From positions 62,001 to 126,000 of the forward strand of contig NZ_PVZG01000001.1 in assembly GCF_003002065.1 (NCBI RefSeq): a stretch of 64,000 nucleotides of DNA, given 5' to 3'. The notes beneath the pieces are model-generated. The model was given only the letters and a program-made list of their open reading frames with translations, was not told the DNA's origin and made no database searches. Source of the DNA: Pseudosporangium ferrugineum (lineage in GTDB: Bacteria; Actinomycetota; Actinomycetes; Mycobacteriales; Micromonosporaceae). Positions 12,086 to 21,767 of this stretch are shown one piece after another; position 1 is the first letter of the stretch, and each line of letters starts with the position of its first letter. A program made the translations under genes and the position numbers.

Positions 12086-13483
12086 TCAGTAGGCGAAGGC
12101 GAGCGGGCGGTCGGCGTCGTCGGAATCGCCGGCCGGCGGCTCGATCTCCGGCGCGCCGGCCCTGGCGTACTTGAGGAACAGGCCCACCTCGATGACGGCC
12201 AGGACCCCGTAGAGCAGGGTCAGCACGATGAGGGAGGTGGCCACCTCGCCGGCGCCGACCGACGGCGACACGCTCTCGGAGGTCTTGAAGACCCCGAAGA
12301 CGGTCCACGGCTGCCGGCCCATCTCGGTGAAGATCCAGCCGAACGAGTTGGCGAGCAGCGGCATCGCCACGGTGGAGATGGCGGCGATCCACAGCCAGCG
12401 GTTGGCCGGCACCCGCCCGCGCCGGGTCGTCCAGAGGGCCACGAGCGCGATCAGCATGGCCAGCCCGCCGAACCCGATCATGAGGCGGAACGACCAGTAG
12501 GTGACCGGCACGTACGGGGTGTAGTCGCCGAGGCCGTACTTCTGGGCGTACTCCTGCTGGAGGTTGTTGATGCCCTCCACCTCGCCGTCCGGGCTGCCGG
12601 TGGCCATGAACGACAGCAGCGACGGGATCCGCACGCTGGCGACCTCCTCGCGCCCGTCCAGGGAGCCGATGGTGAACAGCGAGAAGCTGGCCGGCTTGTC
12701 GGTGTCGTAGAGCGCCTCGGCGGCGGCCATCTTCATCGGCTGCTGCTCGGTCATGATCCGGGCCTGCAGGTCGCCGGTGATGAGCACGCCCACGCCGGCG
12801 ATCAGGACCACCCAAGCACCGAGCTTGAGGCTGGGCCGGAACACCGCCTCCTGGTTACGCTTGCGCAGGTGCCAGGCGCTGACCGCGAGCAGCACCGCGC
12901 CGGCGGTCAGGAAACACGCCGTGATGGTGTGCGGGAAGGTGACCAGCGTGGTGGAGTTCGTCAGCACCGCCCAGATGCTGTGCAGCTCGGCGCGGCCGGA
13001 CTCCGGGTTGACCTGGTAGCCGACCGGATGCTGCATCCACGAGTTCGCCGCGAGGATGAAGTACGCCGACAGCAGCGTCCCGATCGCCGCGAGCCAGATC
13101 GTGGCGAGGTGCAGCCTCTTCGGCAGCCGGTCCCAGCCGAAGATCCACAGGCCGAGGAACGTCGACTCGAGGAAGAACGCCAGCAGCCCCTCGATCGCCA
13201 GCGGGGCGCCGAAGATGTCACCGACGAAGCGCGAGTAGTCGCTCCAGTTCATGCCGAACTGGAACTCCTGCACGATGCCGGTCACCACGCCCATGGCGAA
13301 ATTGATCAGGAACAGCTTGCCCCAGAACTTCGTGGCCCGCAGGTACTGCTCCTTGCCGGTGCGTACCCAGGCGGTCTGCAGCCCGGCCACCAGCGCGGAC
13401 ATTCCGATGGTGATCGGCACGAAGATGAAGTGGTACACGGTGGTGATGCCGAACTGCCATCGGGCAAGGTCCAGGGCGTCCAC
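12086..13483 (-). CDS. cydA: Cytochrome bd oxidase subunit I
   Basis: 465 residues with many membrane helices. His18 (TTVYHF) matches a haem ligand of the family; FPHTI and the Met in QQPMKMAAAEA mark the other haem ligands; GRQPWTVFG is the diagnostic CydA motif. The quinol loop is short. The GTG start has AAAGGA 8 bases before it. First gene of cydABDC; a DosR-like dyad lies 60 bases upstream, inside the 3' end of the ATPase gene, so cydA probably has its own inducible promoter in addition to readthrough. Confidence 0.96.
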   Translation of the reverse strand: MDALDLARWQFGITTVYHFIFVPITIGMSALVAGLQTAWVRTGKEQYLRATKFWGKLFLINFAMGVVTGIVQEFQFGMNWSDYSRFVGDIFGAPLAIEGLLAFFLESTFLGLWIFGWDRLPKRLHLATIWLAAIGTLLSAYFILAANSWMQHPVGYQVNPESGRAELHSIWAVLTNSTTLVTFPHTITACFLTAGAVLLAVSAWHLRKRNQEAVFRPSLKLGAWVVLIAGVGVLITGDLQARIMTEQQPMKMAAAEALYDTDKPASFSLFTIGSLDGREEVASVRIPSLLSFMATGSPDGEVEGINNLQQEYAQKYGLGDYTPYVPVTYWSFRLMIGFGGLAMLIALVALWTTRRGRVPANRWLWIAAISTVAMPLLANSFGWIFTEMGRQPWTVFGVFKTSESVSPSVGAGEVATSLIVLTLLYGVLAVIEVGLFLKYARAGAPEIEPPAGDSDDADRPLAFAY

Positions 13484-13523
13484 GGGTGAGTCCTTTCCAC
13501 GGGTACGCGCCCAGTTTTTTCGA

Positions 13524-16259
13524 TCAGAAGGGCGCCGACTCAGGGCCGAAAGTCCCGACGGGTCCCGGATCAGGTCCCCTTCTGCGGCGGGACCACCGGT
13601 ACGCCTCGTCCGCGCCCCAGACTATGAGCGGGAACGGCAGCAGGAACGCCAATTCGGCAGCTCCGAGGGCGGTCGTGCCGAACACCTGCTGCAGCGGCGG
13701 CAGGTAGCACAGCGCCGCGGCGAACACAAGTTCGAAGGCGATGCCGCCGAGCAGCGGACGGTTGCTGAACACGCCGATCGTGCGCAGGGCGGCGTACTCG
13801 GTGCGGGCGGCCAGCGCGGTGCCGATCTGGCAGGCCACGATGCCGGCGAACGTCATCGTCGTCGCCGTGCGGTACGCCTCGTGCAGCGGGCTCCCGGGCC
13901 CGGTGGCGGCGCCGGGCCGCCAGCCGGCACGCCAGAGCGTCCAGAAGAAGCCGGCCAGCACCAGCGCCGCCGACACGGTCCCGAGCACGGCCCACGCCCG
14001 CACCAGCAGCCCCCGGTCGATCACGCCGGAGCCCCGCGCCCGCGGCGGCCGGTCCATCAGGCCGGGCTCGGCCGGCTCCCGGCCCAGCGCGAGCGCCGGC
14101 AGGGTCTCGGTGCCCAGGTCGATGGCGAGGATCTGCAGCACGGTCAGCGGCAGCGGCACCGCGCCGCCGGACAGCGCGAAGATCAGGAACGGCACGACCT
14201 CCGGCACGGCGTGCGCCAGGATGTAGAGCACGAACTTGCGCACGTTGCTGAACACCCGCCGGCCCGCGTCGACCGCCCGCACGATGGTGGCGAAGTCGTC
14301 GTCGGTCAGCACCATCGTCGCCGCCTCCCGGGCCACGTCGGTGCCGGAGCGGCCCATCGCCACGCCGATGTCGGCGTGCCGCAGGGCCGGGGCGTCGTTG
14401 ACGCCGTCGCCGGTCATCGCCACCACGTGCCCGGCCGCCCGCAGCGCCTCGCAGATGCGCAGCTTGGCCTCCGGCGACGAGCGCGCGAACACGAGCTCCC
14501 CCGGCCCGGCGAGCAGCGCGTCGAGCTCGGCGTCGCCCATGGCGTCGAGCCGGTCGCCGGGCACCACCCGGGGCGGGTCGCCGCCGATGCCGGCCGCGCG
14601 GGCGATCGCGGCGGCGGTGGGGCCGTAGTCGCCGGTGATGACGTGGATCCGGATGCCCGCGCGGTGGGCGGCGGCGACCGCGGCGGGGACGGCCGGGCGG
14701 GGCGGGTCCGCCATCGCGACCAGCCCCAGCAGGGTCAGCCCGGCCTCCGCGGCGGCGCGGTCGCCCGGTGCGCCGGTCCCGGCCGGGCGGGCGGCGACGG
14801 CGAGGACGCGCAGGCCCGCGGCCGCGTACCGGTCGACGGCGGCGCGGACGTCCGCGGCGGTGCCCGGCTCGAGCGGGCCGGTGCGCCCGTCCGCCCGCGC
14901 CACGGTGGTGCAGCACGGCAGCACGCTCTCCGCCGCGCCCTTGGTGTGCACCCGTACGCCGTCCGGGGTGTCGTCGAGGGTGCTCATGCGCTTGAGGTGG
15001 CCGTCGAAGCCGTACAGGGCGCGCCGGCCACGGTCGCGCTCCTCCGCCGGCACCGCCACGCCCAGGCCGGCGGCGAGTTCCAGCAGGGCCAGTTCGGTGG
15101 GGTCGCCCGCCCCCGCGGTCCCGCCGAGGGCCGGGCGGGCGGTCGTGCAGTACGCGCCGGCCGCCGCCAGCTCGCGGGCCCGGGGATCGGCCGGGTCCCG
15201 TTCGCCGCCCGGCGTCCACAGCCGGGTCACCCGCATCCGGTTCCCGGTGAGCGTGCCGGTCTTGTCGGTGCAGATGACGGTGGTCGAGCCGAGCGTCTCA
15301 ACGGCCGACAGCCGCTTCACCACGGCGCCGCGGCGGGCCAGTTCCCGTACGCCCGCGGCGAGCGCCAGCGTGATGGTCGGCAGCAGCCCCTCGGGCACGT
15401 TCGCGACGATGAGGCCGATGGCGAAGCTGATCGCGGCCGCCCAGCCGAGCCCGGCCACCACGCCGATCGGCAGGAACGCGGCGCCGGCGGCCACCGCCAC
15501 GACGGCGATGAGCCAGGTGAGCCGGCGCACCTGCGTCTCCAGCGGGCTCGGCTCCGCCCGGTCCCGCTGCGACAGGGCGGCGATCCGCCCGATCTCGGTC
15601 CGCATCCCGGTCCCGGTGACGACGCCGTACGCCTCCCCCGCCGTGCAGACCGTGCCGCTGAAGACGAGCTCCGGAGCCTCCAGCGGGGACCCGGCGACCA
15701 CCCCGGCGACGGGGTGGCGCGACACCGGCACCGACTCGCCGTCGAGGGCCGACAGGTCGACCGACACCTCGCCGCGGATCAGCCGGGCGTCGGCGCTGAT
15801 CCGGTCCCCCTCGGCGATCAGGACCACGTCCCCGGGCACCAGCTCGCGGGCGGGGAGCTCGGCGGGCCGGCCGTCGCGCAGCACCCGCGCCCCGGCCGGC
15901 AGGAAGGCGGCGAGCGCCTCGACGGCCCGCTCGGCCTGCATCTCCTGGGCGAAGGCGAACGCGGCGTTGAGCAGGATCACCGCGACCACGGCGACGGCGA
16001 GCGCCCGGGTGCCACCGATCCACGCCAGCGCCGCGGCGAGCATCAGCAGCAGCGCCAGCGGCTGGGTGAACTGGGCCAGCAGCTCGCGGGGCCAGCGGCG
16101 GCCCTGGCGGCGGGTCAGCTCGTTGGGGCCGTACACGCCGAGCCGGCGGGCGGCCTCCCGCGACCCCAGCCCGTCCGGCCCGGTCCGCAGGTCGCGGAAG
16201 AGCACGTCGACGGGCTGCCCGGGGTCCACCGCGGCCGGGGCCGGGCCGGCGAGGGTCAT
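13524..16259 (-). CDS. P-type cation-transporting ATPase (type II)
   Basis: 911 residues. N-terminal cation-ATPase domain ([10 protein letters not shown]), actuator domain with DGESVPV, the membrane motif NVPEGLLPT, phosphorylation site [11 protein letters not shown], and hinge [11 protein letters not shown]. The PEGL helix and lack of CPC or heavy-metal domains place it with type II Ca2+/Na+-type pumps, like DosR-regulated CtpF of mycobacteria; the ion cannot be told. The start overlaps the stop of the DUF385 gene by 4 bases (ATGA). Its last codons contain the dyad proposed to drive cydA. Confidence 0.92.
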   Translation of the reverse strand: MTLAGPAPAAVDPGQPVDVLFRDLRTGPDGLGSREAARRLGVYGPNELTRRQGRRWPRELLAQFTQPLALLLMLAAALAWIGGTRALAVAVVAVILLNAAFAFAQEMQAERAVEALAAFLPAGARVLRDGRPAELPARELVPGDVVLIAEGDRISADARLIRGEVSVDLSALDGESVPVSRHPVAGVVAGSPLEAPELVFSGTVCTAGEAYGVVTGTGMRTEIGRIAALSQRDRAEPSPLETQVRRLTWLIAVVAVAAGAAFLPIGVVAGLGWAAAISFAIGLIVANVPEGLLPTITLALAAGVRELARRGAVVKRLSAVETLGSTTVICTDKTGTLTGNRMRVTRLWTPGGERDPADPRARELAAAGAYCTTARPALGGTAGAGDPTELALLELAAGLGVAVPAEERDRGRRALYGFDGHLKRMSTLDDTPDGVRVHTKGAAESVLPCCTTVARADGRTGPLEPGTAADVRAAVDRYAAAGLRVLAVAARPAGTGAPGDRAAAEAGLTLLGLVAMADPPRPAVPAAVAAAHRAGIRIHVITGDYGPTAAAIARAAGIGGDPPRVVPGDRLDAMGDAELDALLAGPGELVFARSSPEAKLRICEALRAAGHVVAMTGDGVNDAPALRHADIGVAMGRSGTDVAREAATMVLTDDDFATIVRAVDAGRRVFSNVRKFVLYILAHAVPEVVPFLIFALSGGAVPLPLTVLQILAIDLGTETLPALALGREPAEPGLMDRPPRARGSGVIDRGLLVRAWAVLGTVSAALVLAGFFWTLWRAGWRPGAATGPGSPLHEAYRTATTMTFAGIVACQIGTALAARTEYAALRTIGVFSNRPLLGGIAFELVFAAALCYLPPLQQVFGTTALGAAELAFLLPFPLIVWGADEAYRWSRRRRGPDPGPVGTFGPESAPF
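13543..13556. promoter_or_regulatory. DosR-like box upstream of cydA
   Basis: GGGCCGAAAGTCCC (minus strand GGGACTTTCGGCCC). It lies 60 bases before the cydA start codon and inside the last codons of the ATPase gene. It fits the general DosR/DevR pattern GGGnCnnnnGnCCC and the tighter local consensus GGGCCGnnnGTCCC. Confidence 0.6.
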
Positions 16260-16603
16260 CGCAGGTCGATGCGGACGAACCGGGGCGCGGGCGGCACGGC
16301 CCGGCGGGGGAACGCCCGCCGGTAGACGTCCCCGGCGGACGGATCGAGCCGGCCGGTGGCGGCGAGCCAGTCGCCGCCGAGCAGGACCTCCACCGGCGCC
16401 GGTGCGGTGAAGTGCCGCCACCACGTCTTGCGGCCCGCGTCGCCGGCGAGCACCACCAGGGTGTCGCCGGCGCGGGCGTACTGGACCGGCAGGGAGATCG
16501 TGGCGCCGCTGCGCGCCCGGTAGCGCAGCACGGTCAGGCTGCGGCCGAGCAGCGGCGCCAGCGGCGATCCGAGCAGCCGGTGCACCACGGTGTTCGCGCT
16601 CAT
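16256..16603 (-). CDS. DUF385 / deazaflavin-dependent nitroreductase-like protein
   Basis: 115 residues with the layout of the small split-barrel DUF385 family ([21 protein letters not shown], then [15 protein letters not shown], then VEVLLGG). The family contains F420H2-dependent nitro/quinone reductases such as Ddn; many members are uncharacterised. First gene of a unit with the P-type ATPase (4-base overlap), upstream of cydABDC. The ATG at 16603 is the start closest to homology. A dyad 37 bases upstream suggests hypoxia/stress control. Confidence 0.8.
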   Translation of the reverse strand: MSANTVVHRLLGSPLAPLLGRSLTVLRYRARSGATISLPVQYARAGDTLVVLAGDAGRKTWWRHFTAPAPVEVLLGGDWLAATGRLDPSAGDVYRRAFPRRAVPPAPRFVRIDLR

Positions 16604-16639
16604 GCCCCGACTGTCGCGCCGGCTCCTCCGGGACCGCCA

Positions 16640-16653
16640 GGGCCGGAAGTACC
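16640..16653. promoter_or_regulatory. Weaker DosR-like box between DUF385 gene and APC permease
   Basis: GGGCCGGAAGTACC matches the local consensus GGGCCGnnnGTCCC at all but one fixed base. It is 37 bases from the DUF385 start codon (minus) and 46 bases from the permease start codon (plus), so it could serve either. Confidence 0.45.
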
Positions 16654-16699
16654 GGGTACGGTCACGGTGCCGCAGGCGATCGAGGCGAGGAGTGGCGCG

Positions 16700-17947
16700 A
16701 TGACGTCCGGGCTGACCCGACGGCTGGGCACGACCGACGCGGTGACCGTGGGGCTGAGCGCGATGATCGGCGCCGGAGTGTTCGCCGCCTTCGCCCCCGC
16801 CGCGGCGGTCGCCGGCGCGTGGCTGCCGCTCGCGCTGGCCGTCGCGGGCGGGGTCGCGTACTGCAACGCGGTGTCGTCGGCCCGGCTCGCCGCGCGCTAC
16901 CCGTCCTCCGGCGGCACCTACGTGTACGGCCGCGAGCGCCTCGGCGACCTGTGGGGCTTCCTGGCCGGCTGGGGCTTCGTGGCCGGCAAGACGGCCTCGT
17001 GCGCGGCGATGGCCCTGACCTTCGGCGCGTACGTGGCACCGGGGCACGAGAAGCCGCTCGCCGTGCTCGCGGTGGCCGCGCTCACCGGCCTCAACCTGGC
17101 GGGCGTGCAGAAGTCGGCGGTGGCCGCCCGGGTGATCGTCGGCGCGGTGCTCGCCGTGCTGCTGGCCGTCGTGGTGGCCGGGCTGGCCGGCGGCACCCAC
17201 CCCGGCGGCGGCACCGCGCCGGTCGACGCGTGGGGCGTGCTGCAGGGCGCGGGGCTGCTCTTCTTCGCCTTCGCCGGCTACGCGCGCATCGCCACGCTGG
17301 GCGAGGAGGTCCGCGACCCGGAGCGCACCATCCCGCGCGCGATCCCGGTCGCCCTCGGCATCACCCTGATCCTGTACGCCCTGGTCGCGGTCGCCGTCCT
17401 CGGCACCCTGGGACCGGCCCGGCTCGCGTCCTCGGCCGCGCCGCTGGCGGACACGGTCACCGCGGCGGGCGCGTCCTGGCTGACCGGGGTGGTCCGCGCG
17501 GGCGCCGCCCTGGCCGCCCTCGGCGCGCTGCTCGCCCTGATCCTGGGGGTGTCGCGGACGACCTTCGCCATGGCCCGCGGCCGGCACCTGCCCGGGGTGC
17601 TCGACGCGGTGAGCCCTGGCCACGGCGTGCCGCACCGCGCGGAGGTCGCGGTGGGCGTGGCGGTGGCGGCCCTGGTCCTGGTGGCGGACCTGCGCGGCGC
17701 GATCGGCTTCTCCTCGTTCGGCGTCCTCGTCTACTACGCGATCGCCAACGTGTCGGCCCTGACCCTGCGTCCTGACGAGGGCGCACCGCGCCGGATCGTC
17801 CCGCTCGCCGGGGTGGCGGGCTGCCTGCTGCTCGCCGCCACCCTGCCACCCGCGTCGGTCGTCGCCGGGCTCGCGGTGTTCGCGGTGGGCGCTCTGGGGT
17901 GGCTCGCCGGGCGCCGGGTCAGGGCGGCGGCCCCACCGGAAGGATGA
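16700..17947 (+). CDS. APC-superfamily amino acid permease
   Basis: 415 residues with about twelve hydrophobic segments. It opens with the APC signature (LGTTDAVTVGLSAMIGAGVF), and YPSSGGTYVYGRERLG is the helix 3 region of this superfamily. I chose the ATG at 16700 because AGGAG lies 7 bases before it and the homology starts here; the frame is open further upstream. Divergent from the DUF385-ATPase unit. The substrate is unknown; amino acid or polyamine. Confidence 0.9.
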   Translation: MTSGLTRRLGTTDAVTVGLSAMIGAGVFAAFAPAAAVAGAWLPLALAVAGGVAYCNAVSSARLAARYPSSGGTYVYGRERLGDLWGFLAGWGFVAGKTASCAAMALTFGAYVAPGHEKPLAVLAVAALTGLNLAGVQKSAVAARVIVGAVLAVLLAVVVAGLAGGTHPGGGTAPVDAWGVLQGAGLLFFAFAGYARIATLGEEVRDPERTIPRAIPVALGITLILYALVAVAVLGTLGPARLASSAAPLADTVTAAGASWLTGVVRAGAALAALGALLALILGVSRTTFAMARGRHLPGVLDAVSPGHGVPHRAEVAVGVAVAALVLVADLRGAIGFSSFGVLVYYAIANVSALTLRPDEGAPRRIVPLAGVAGCLLLAATLPPASVVAGLAVFAVGALGWLAGRRVRAAAPPEG

Positions 17948-18031
17948 GCCGCGAGGCGGACAGGTCGATGATCCGGTGCGAGGGCGCCGTGCGGGTGGAG
18001 GTGGCCGGGTCGCCGTCCGTCCCGAGATCCG

Positions 18032-18508
18032 GTGGGTGCGCACGAGGTCGGCCGGTTCGTCGAGCGGTTCGCCTCCACGCTGGCCGACGCCGGCTTTCCC
18101 CGGCTGGCCGCCCGCGTCTTCGCGACCCTCCTGGTCAGCGACGAGGGGCGGATGACCGCGGCCGAGCTGGCCCGCGCGCTGCGCGCCAGCACCGGCGGCG
18201 TCTCCGGCGCCGTCCGCTATCTCGTCCAGGTACGGCTCATCCGGGTCGAGCGGGAGCCCGGGACGCGGCGGCACGCGTACGTGGTCGACGGCTCCTGGTA
18301 CGAGGCCACGGTCACCGGCAACCCGTTCCTCGACCGGGGCGAGGCCGATCTCCGGGCCGGCATCGCCGCGCTCGGCGGCTCCCCCGCGGCCGGGCGGCTG
18401 GCCGAGACGCTGGAGCTCATCCTGTTCCTCCGCGCCGAGACCCGGGCCATGATGCTGCGCTGGCAGGAGCGCAGGGCGGCACTGCGGGCGGGGGTCAGCG
18501 AACGGTGA
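18032..18508 (+). CDS. MarR/GbsR-type winged-helix regulator
   Basis: 158 residues. A winged-helix core (ARVFATLLVSDEGRMTAAELARALRASTGGVSGAVRYL) is followed by a wing (VEREPGTRRHAYVVDG) and a helical C-terminus. GbsR-like members of this group often control a nearby exporter or permease; the nearest candidate is the APC permease 84 bases upstream. The GTG start lacks a strong ribosome site, so the exact start is uncertain. Its 3' end overlaps the end of the convergent GH32 gene by 14 bases. Confidence 0.82.
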   Translation: MGAHEVGRFVERFASTLADAGFPRLAARVFATLLVSDEGRMTAAELARALRASTGGVSGAVRYLVQVRLIRVEREPGTRRHAYVVDGSWYEATVTGNPFLDRGEADLRAGIAALGGSPAAGRLAETLELILFLRAETRAMMLRWQERRAALRAGVSER

Positions 18509-20894
18509 CGTCCTGGATCAGGGCGCTGCCGTCGAAGACGTTCACCCCGAAGAGCCCGTTCGCGTACGCGTCGTCCGTCGCGGTGATCACCGGGGTGGCA
18601 CCGCCGTCGAGGTAGACCTCGAAGCGGTTGCCGGCCGCCACCACCCGCAGGTGGTAGGTGCGGCCCGGGACGATGGCCGTGGGGTGGGTGGCGAGGTCGC
18701 GGCCCGGGCGCCACAGTTTCACGTACCCGTCGGTGTCGATGTTGGCGGTGTAGTGGCCCGTCGCGCCGGGCGTCGCGCGGAAGGTCAGGCCCGTGGCCCG
18801 GCCGGCGACCACCCGCAGGGCGGCCTCGTAGGTGAAGTCGCCGCCCGTGCGCGGCGACAGCGAGAAACCGTCCCCGGTACGCCGGCCCGCCAGGCCGTCG
18901 CCGGGCGCGGTCCACGCCCCGGCCACCGGGGTCCACGGGCCGCCCAGGTTCTGCCGCCAGCCGGGCGCACCGATCCGGGCGTTCTGCAGCACGGCGGCGC
19001 CCTGGAAGACGTTCAGGCCGAAGGCGCCGGCGGCGTACGTGTCGTCGGTGGCGTCGATCACCGGTGCGAGGGCGTGGTCGAGATAGCCCTGGAACCGGTT
19101 GCCGCGGGCCACGACGCGCAGGTGGTGGAACCGGCCCCGGGCGACGGTCGCCGCCGCCGTGGCGATCTCCCTTCCCGGGCGCCACAGCTTCATCACGCCC
19201 GCCGCCGCGTCGACGTTGAGCGTGTAGTTGCCCCGGAAGGTGAGGCCCGCGGCGGCCGCGGTGTCCAGCCGCACGTCCGCCTCGTAGGTGAAGTCGGTGC
19301 CGGTGCCCGTACCGAGGTAGAAGCCGTCGCCGGACGCCTCGCCGCGCTTGCCGTCGGCCGTGTCGGTCCAGGTGCCGCCGGCGGCCCGCCAGGGGCCGGC
19401 GACGTCGCCGCGCAGGGTGGATTCGCCGGTGCCCCAGGCCGGCCGCAGCGGCGTCAGGGTCAGCGAGGTCAGCTTGACGCTGCCGCCCTCGGCGTACGCG
19501 CGGACGCCGTAGGCCCCGGGCTCGAAATCGGCGGTACGGGTGACCGACAGCCGCCCGTCGTTGCCGAAGGTCTCCACCTGCCCCCGGTCGACGATCAGGC
19601 GCACCCGGACCCGGCCGCCCACCGGGGGCAGGACGCCGCCGTCGAGGGTGCCGGCCGCCCGGTCGTAGGTGACGTCGCGGGTGGAGGTGCCGTCCGGGCG
19701 GACGCCGAGGCGGAACCCGAAGCGGCTCGCGGTGGCGCCGGCCGTGTCGAACTCGGCGGTCAGCTCGTACGCGTCCGCGGAGGCGCCCCGCAGCGGGTCG
19801 GTGGCCGGGTCGGCGGTCAGCGTGCGGCCGGTCCAGGTCGTCCCCGCCGTACGCAGCCCGGCGATCTCCGGGACCGGCGTACGCGTCACCCGCGGCACGC
19901 CCGCGTACGTGCGCAGCCCCAGCTCGACCGGGAAGGTGGCGCTGCCGGTCCACACGCTGCCACGGTTGCCGGGCATCCACGCCATCTGCACGGTCCGGCG
20001 CCCCGGCAGGTTGCTGAAGGTCAGCGCGGCGTAGTAGCTGCCGTCGACCCGGTTGTCGCCCTCGTCCATTCGCAGGGGCGCGGCGCCGCTCCGGTCGGCG
20101 GTGAAGGTCGTGCCGTCGAAGGCGCCCACCACGTACTCGCCGCTCGCGTCGCTGAGGATCCACTTCTCGGGGCCGGTGCCGTCGAGGCGCAGCGGGAACA
20201 TGTCGGGGCACTCGAAGAGCCAGTCCGCCGCGTACCGGCTGGCGAAGGTCCAGGTGAGCAGGTCGGGCGAGGTGTAGAAGTGTGCCGCGTTGCCGCCGCC
20301 GGCCGACCAGAACACCATCACCCAGCGCCGGGTCGGCTCGTGCCAGAACACCTTGGGGTCCCGGCTCTCCGCCGGCATCGTGATCACCTTGCGCCCATGG
20401 TCGTACGGCTGGAAGGTGTCCCCGCCGTCGTTGCTGTACGCCACGCTGACCCCGTCGGTGCCGGTGAACACGACGATCGGCGCGCGGCTCCCGGTGCGCA
20501 GCCCGGAGGTGTTCGCGGTGTCCACCACGCCGCCGCCCGACCACAGGTTCCCCGGATGCACGCCGGGCTCGAGGGCTACGGGCCGCTGGGTCCAGTGCAC
20601 GAGGTCGGTGCTGACGGCGTGTCCCCAGTGCATGGTGTCCCACTGCAGCCCGTGCGGGTTGTGCTGGAAGAACAGGTGGTAGACGCCGTCGGCGTAGAGC
20701 GGCGCGTTGACGTCGTTCATCCAGCCGCCGGCCGCGCTGAAGTGCACCTGGCCGCGGTGCGGCTCGGTGTAGGCCGTGGGGGCGTACGGGAACTCCGGAT
20801 AGTCGCCCGCGACGCCGGCCGAGGCCGGTCCGGCCGGGACGACGACGGCGGCCGAGACCAGCAGGACCAGGGTGACCAGAGCACGGACGCGCAT
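18495..20894 (-). CDS. Secreted GH32 fructan hydrolase (levanase/inulinase type) with two C-terminal repeats
   Basis: 799 residues. A signal peptide (MRVRALVTLVLLVSAA to ASA) is followed by a five-bladed GH32 domain with the nucleophile motif WMNDVNA, RDPKVFW and the acid/base motif ECPDMF, then a beta-sandwich domain to about residue 480. The last about 310 residues are two tandem copies of a laminin-G-like domain of about 155 residues (FTYEADVRLD and FTYEAALRVV; GVMKLWRPGREIA and GYVKLWRPGRDLA). The standard motif is WMNDPN; here Val replaces Pro. It should release fructose from levan, inulin or sucrose outside the cell. The ATG at 20894 gives the cleaner signal peptide. Confidence 0.92.
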   Translation of the reverse strand: MRVRALVTLVLLVSAAVVVPAGPASAGVAGDYPEFPYAPTAYTEPHRGQVHFSAAGGWMNDVNAPLYADGVYHLFFQHNPHGLQWDTMHWGHAVSTDLVHWTQRPVALEPGVHPGNLWSGGGVVDTANTSGLRTGSRAPIVVFTGTDGVSVAYSNDGGDTFQPYDHGRKVITMPAESRDPKVFWHEPTRRWVMVFWSAGGGNAAHFYTSPDLLTWTFASRYAADWLFECPDMFPLRLDGTGPEKWILSDASGEYVVGAFDGTTFTADRSGAAPLRMDEGDNRVDGSYYAALTFSNLPGRRTVQMAWMPGNRGSVWTGSATFPVELGLRTYAGVPRVTRTPVPEIAGLRTAGTTWTGRTLTADPATDPLRGASADAYELTAEFDTAGATASRFGFRLGVRPDGTSTRDVTYDRAAGTLDGGVLPPVGGRVRVRLIVDRGQVETFGNDGRLSVTRTADFEPGAYGVRAYAEGGSVKLTSLTLTPLRPAWGTGESTLRGDVAGPWRAAGGTWTDTADGKRGEASGDGFYLGTGTGTDFTYEADVRLDTAAAAGLTFRGNYTLNVDAAAGVMKLWRPGREIATAAATVARGRFHHLRVVARGNRFQGYLDHALAPVIDATDDTYAAGAFGLNVFQGAAVLQNARIGAPGWRQNLGGPWTPVAGAWTAPGDGLAGRRTGDGFSLSPRTGGDFTYEAALRVVAGRATGLTFRATPGATGHYTANIDTDGYVKLWRPGRDLATHPTAIVPGRTYHLRVVAAGNRFEVYLDGGATPVITATDDAYANGLFGVNVFDGSALIQDVTVR

Positions 20895-20939
20895 GAGCCA
20901 TATCACCATCTATCGATGAATGGCACAACGCCCGGCCCG

Positions 20940-20961
20940 CGCGCGGCGGCACCGCCGCGCG
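20940..20961 (-). terminator. Terminator hairpin after USP gene
   Basis: CGCGCGGCGG, a 2-base loop, then CCGCCGCGCG: a 10-base-pair stem starting 3 bases past the stop codon of the USP gene at 20964. It would end the three-gene minus-strand operon before GH32. Confidence 0.55.
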
Positions 20962-20963
20962 GG

Positions 20964-21767
20964 TCAGCCCACCAGGAAGACCGGGCAGGCGGCGTGCCGG
21001 ACCAGGGCGTCGCCGACCGGTCCGAGCAGCCGGCCGCGGCCGCTCGGGCCCCGGCGGCCCAGCACCACCGCGCAGGCGCCGGCGGACGCGCGGACCAGCG
21101 CCTCGGCCGGGTCCCCGGCCAGCAGCCGGTGCCGGACGACCACGTCGCCGGCGGCCTCGTCCCACTCGCCGCGGGCGGCGCCGGTGTGCAGCTGGACGGC
21201 GTCGCATCCGCGCAGGCGCGCCTCGCCGAGCGCGAATTCGGTCACCGCGGCGGCGTCCCCGGCGCCGTCCACGACGCCGAGCACCACCGGCTTGCGGGAC
21301 CCGCCGCCGGACCGGGCGGGACCGGGCCGGCCCTCGGGCGGGCGGACCACCAGCACCGGGCCGCCGTGCCGGGCGGCGACGCGCACCGCGACTCCCGGCC
21401 CGGCCGCCTCCGCGTCGGGCCGGCCGCCCACGACGAGCAGGTCGGCGGCGCCCGCCGCGGACAGCAGCCGCTCGGCCACCGGGCCGACCAGCAGCCGGCT
21501 GGTCACCGCGACCACGGCCGACGCGGCATGGGCCTGATCGGTCATCCGCTCCAGCAGCCGCGCGCCGCGGTCGCGGACCTCGTCGCGTCCGGGCGCGTCC
21601 TGCTCGGGCTGGACGTGCAGCAGTCGCAGATGCCAGCCGCGCAGGTCCGCCTCGATCATCGCCCGTTCCAGCACGAGTTCGCCGGTCGCCGTGCCGTCGA
21701 CGCCGGCCACCACCGTCGCCAGGCCGTACGGGCTGCGGCGCACGGGTTCCAGCAGGGCGCCGGTCAT
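20964..21767 (-). CDS. Two-domain universal stress protein, divergent
   Basis: 267 residues with two USP-like halves. The first has ADLLVVGGRP where the ATP loop begins; the second has AVVLGRRGPSGRGRLLGPVGDALVRHAACPVFLVG, close to the G-2x-G-9x-G nucleotide motif. Tandem USPs of this size are typical DosR/OsdR-regulon members. The start overlaps the stop of the cyclic-nucleotide-binding gene by 4 bases. Third gene of the unit 22384 to 20964. Biochemical role unknown, as for most USPs. Confidence 0.85.
   Translation of the reverse strand: MTGALLEPVRRSPYGLATVVAGVDGTATGELVLERAMIEADLRGWHLRLLHVQPEQDAPGRDEVRDRGARLLERMTDQAHAASAVVAVTSRLLVGPVAERLLSAAGAADLLVVGGRPDAEAAGPGVAVRVAARHGGPVLVVRPPEGRPGPARSGGGSRKPVVLGVVDGAGDAAAVTEFALGEARLRGCDAVQLHTGAARGEWDEAAGDVVVRHRLLAGDPAEALVRASAGACAVVLGRRGPSGRGRLLGPVGDALVRHAACPVFLVG

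Noticed and set aside
13484..13523. Rex-type operator (TTGTGAAnnnnTTCACAA) before cydA, as in Streptomyces
   Set aside because: No such sequence is present between cydA and the ATPase gene; only the DosR-like dyad is seen.
16630..16644. Second DosR-like box next to 16640
   Set aside because: GGGACCGCCAGGGCC lacks the dyad symmetry and two of the fixed bases; the neighbouring match at 16640 is better.
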